DNA from: Butyrivibrio sp.
GTDB taxonomy: Bacteria; Bacillota_A; Clostridia; Lachnospirales; Lachnospiraceae
Reading direction: 5' to 3'
Length of the DNA: 8,899 nucleotides
NCBI RefSeq assembly: GCF_024699075.1
Contig: NZ_JAILQF010000407.1
Span: 1 to 8,899 of the forward strand
Below the pieces are notes generated by a model. That model was not told the DNA's origin and made no database searches. It saw only the letters and a program-made list of their open reading frames with translations. Below are positions 7,594-8,899 of this stretch, piece after piece. The position numbers were made by a program, and so were the translations under genes. The stretch's first letter is position 1; each line of letters begins with the position of its first letter.

Positions 7594-7621
7594 ATTATAG
7601 GACTTATTTTGATAATGTCAA
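7594..7621 (-). promoter_or_regulatory. Consensus sigma-A promoter of lrgAB
   Basis: On the minus strand a perfect TTGACA (7621-7616), a 16-base spacer and a perfect TATAAT (7599-7594) are present. The predicted start near 7587 gives a leader of about 37 nt, with AGGA then the lrgA ATG. Twelve of twelve consensus bases is unusual and suggests high intrinsic strength, perhaps held down by a repressor or tuned by the AT-rich DNA upstream. Confidence 0.85.
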
Positions 7622-7693
7622 ATATATATTTCATAGAAAGTGACAGATACACATTAATAATCCCTCTCATTGTTATAGCTATCATAAAAGACA

Positions 7694-7729
7694 ATAATAG
7701 GGCATCCCACTAGCCGGATGCCCTATTAT
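7694..7729 (-). terminator. Hairpin terminator between the fic region and lrgA
   Basis: A perfect 14-bp stem, ATAATAGGGCATCC / GGATGCCCTATTAT (7694-7707 with 7716-7729), has an 8-base loop. On the minus strand it is followed by TGTCTTTTATG, a modest T-rich tail. It would end transcripts from fic and the hairpin cluster before the lrgAB promoter. On the plus strand the tail (AATCATC) is not T-rich. An operator-type palindrome is a less likely alternative. Confidence 0.65.
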
Positions 7730-7775
7730 AATCATCTAATTTATTTGATAATACTCTTAAGCAAGAATTGAAATC

Positions 7776-7867
7776 ACTGCTGACGCAGTTCTACGGGTAC
7801 GGGGCTTATAACCCCGCACCCGAAATCAAGATATTCCCACCACCTAAAGGTGATGGGTTATCTTGAT
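7776..7867 (-). other. Three-hairpin cluster: possible structured RNA or IS200/IS605 right-end remnant
   Basis: Three adjacent inverted repeats fill this non-coding stretch just past the fic stop. In minus-strand order, hairpin A (7867-7825) has a 9-bp outer stem (ATCAAGATA / TATCTTGAT), a small T/TT internal loop, a 9-pair inner stem and a 4-base loop. Hairpin B (7822-7794) is an 11-pair GC-rich stem, CCCCG/CGGGG plus ACCCG/CGGGT, with a 7-base loop. Hairpin C (7789-7776) is ACTGC/GCAGT with a 4-base loop. Each of A and B has one mismatch that is A:C on the plus strand and G:U on the minus strand, so a minus-strand RNA folds without those breaks. It could be a 3' UTR or small RNA of the fic transcript, ending at the 7694-7729 terminator. 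Alternatively, the CCCACCACCT-AA-AGGTGATGGG palindrome resembles the subterminal hairpin of IS200/IS605 elements. Confidence 0.5.
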
Positions 7868-7879
7868 CAGTTAAATTTC

Positions 7880-8899
7880 TTATGAAATTATTTTCTTTAT
7901 AGCCTTTTCATTATTTCTTGTAAAGTCACTTAACTCATAGGATCTTATACGTTGATTTACAATAAGCGGCTCTACAAAACCGCTTTTGACAAGAACTGAA
8001 AGTCTATTTATTACTGTTTTATTAGTAACCCCTATTTCACGGCTAACTTCGATTGGAGTAAACTCACCTTTGTATTTCTTTATTAAAAACAAAAGTAATT
8101 CTTTCTCCCTACCCTTCAAATATGATAAGCTTCCACCTATCTCGTCTTCTCTGGTATTTTCAGATAGTTCGCAGATTTTGTTGGAATACAACAGTACCAT
8201 GCGTAAAAAATAATTGATCCATATTTCGGGATGCGGCGGATTATTCCTTCCTGAATAATACAGAGCAGGCAATCCCATCTGGATTGATTCATAATATTCG
8301 TTTATATCATATGCAAAATATTCCTCTAATGATCCAATGCCATTAAAATTATATCCGTTAACATCCAAAATATATCCTGATAGCAAACGTGCTGTTCTTC
8401 CATTACCATCTTCAAACGGATGTATTGTTACAAGCTGATAATGAACAATCGCAGCAACTATCAATGGATGATCATCAGTGGTATTTACATAGTCAACCAA
8501 CTCATCTAATAATACCGGTATATCGATATACTCAGGTGGTATATAGTCAGGATTTCCCGTCTGTGAATCATAAACTGCAAATAAAACACCGGGAGGCACA
8601 GCTCCTCTTAGTCCAATTTTTTCCTTTGGCGCTCCTTTTTCAACATATTTCTGAACTTCCAATATCAGTTTTTTTGAGAAGCACTCTTTCTTTTTGGCTT
8701 TTTCTTCCAAAAACTGAAGTGCAAGAAAATAATTACGCACTTCCTGTTCGGGTTTAAGAAAGTGTTTTCTTTCATCCCGCTCAATAACCTCATCAACCTG
8801 TTTTTCTGAAAGCGGATTTCCCTCTATCTTATTTGAGGCATAAGAGCTTTTTTTCTTTGAATTCTTACGTAATTTACTTGAAACAGATCTAGGGAGTTT
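7880..8899 (-). CDS. Class II Fic-domain protein (partial, 5' end beyond the window)
   Basis: The frame is open from the right edge, so the N-terminus is missing. 339 residues are visible. Numbering from the edge, SNKIEG at residues 22-27 (8819-8836) fits the (S/T)xxxE(G/N) inhibitory helix of class II Fic proteins, in the usual N-terminal place. The active-site loop HPFEDGNGRTAR (residues 160-171, 8387-8422) is complete, with catalytic His, metal-binding acidic residue and both Arg. A C-terminal winged helix follows (about 260-325; KGREKELLLFL, FTPIEVSREIGVTNKTVINRL). The family transfers AMP from ATP to target protein hydroxyls, and the N-terminal helix Glu blocks the gamma-phosphate site until released. 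The GTG at 8740 is not the start, because the inhibitory motif and a good Fic N-terminal segment lie upstream of it in frame. The target is unknown; the winged helix suggests DNA binding or autoregulation. No antitoxin gene is seen downstream. Confidence 0.93.
   Translation of the reverse strand, partial: KLPRSVSSKLRKNSKKKSSYASNKIEGNPLSEKQVDEVIERDERKHFLKPEQEVRNYFLALQFLEEKAKKKECFSKKLILEVQKYVEKGAPKEKIGLRGAVPPGVLFAVYDSQTGNPDYIPPEYIDIPVLLDELVDYVNTTDDHPLIVAAIVHYQLVTIHPFEDGNGRTARLLSGYILDVNGYNFNGIGSLEEYFAYDINEYYESIQMGLPALYYSGRNNPPHPEIWINYFLRMVLLYSNKICELSENTREDEIGGSLSYLKGREKELLLFLIKKYKGEFTPIEVSREIGVTNKTVINRLSVLVKSGFVEPLIVNQRIRSYELSDFTRNNEKAIKKIIS

Noticed and set aside
7694..7867. Hairpin cluster as a retron non-coding RNA or a CRISPR-like repeat array
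   Set aside because: There is no reverse transcriptase or cas gene in the window, and the hairpins differ in sequence and have no regular spacers.
8389..8757. 122-codon plus-strand open frame over the fic gene
   Set aside because: It is a shadow of the Fic coding frame, which has full active-site motifs on the minus strand. The plus-strand translation resembles no family.

Overview
The window looks like chromosomal DNA from a low-GC anaerobic Firmicute, most likely a Lachnospiraceae/Butyrivibrio-type plant-fibre degrader. This is an inference from the AT-rich base composition, strong AGGAGG-type ribosome binding sites, a lipoprotein GH43 glycosidase, a Cache/HAMP/SpoIIE-type phosphatase and an lrgAB pair. 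No rRNA, tRNA, CRISPR array, phage gene or intact transposase is visible.

Left part (1-4856). A plus-strand PAP2 membrane phosphatase (34-990) converges on three minus-strand genes. These are a GH43-CBM6 lipoprotein (1013-2599), a membrane-bound HAMP/PP2C (SpoIIE/RsbU-like) phosphatase (2745-4325) and msrA (4374-4856). msrA and the phosphatase lie 48 bp apart and are probably co-transcribed. A strong minus-strand terminator (2646-2680) separates the phosphatase from the GH43 gene.

Middle part (4857-6500). An AT-rich, apparently non-coding divergent spacer of about 400 bp contains weak promoter candidates and leads into an AI-2E-family (PerM-type) membrane protein (5261-6421, GTG start). A 17-bp-stem bidirectional terminator (6457-6493) closes that gene and the convergent lrgAB operon.

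Right part (6500-8899). lrgA-lrgB (minus strand, 8-nt overlap) is driven by a textbook sigma-A promoter (TTGACA-N16-TATAAT). A terminator upstream insulates it from a class II Fic protein with a complete Fic motif and a C-terminal winged helix. The Fic gene runs off the right edge of the window. Between fic and that terminator lies a compact cluster of three hairpins (7776-7867). It is the most unexplained structure here. It is either a structured RNA or 3' UTR read from the minus strand, or a solo remnant of an IS200/IS605 (tnpB/omegaRNA) right end.

Most of the window is ordinary core-type gene content. I see no clear evidence of a new multi-gene system.
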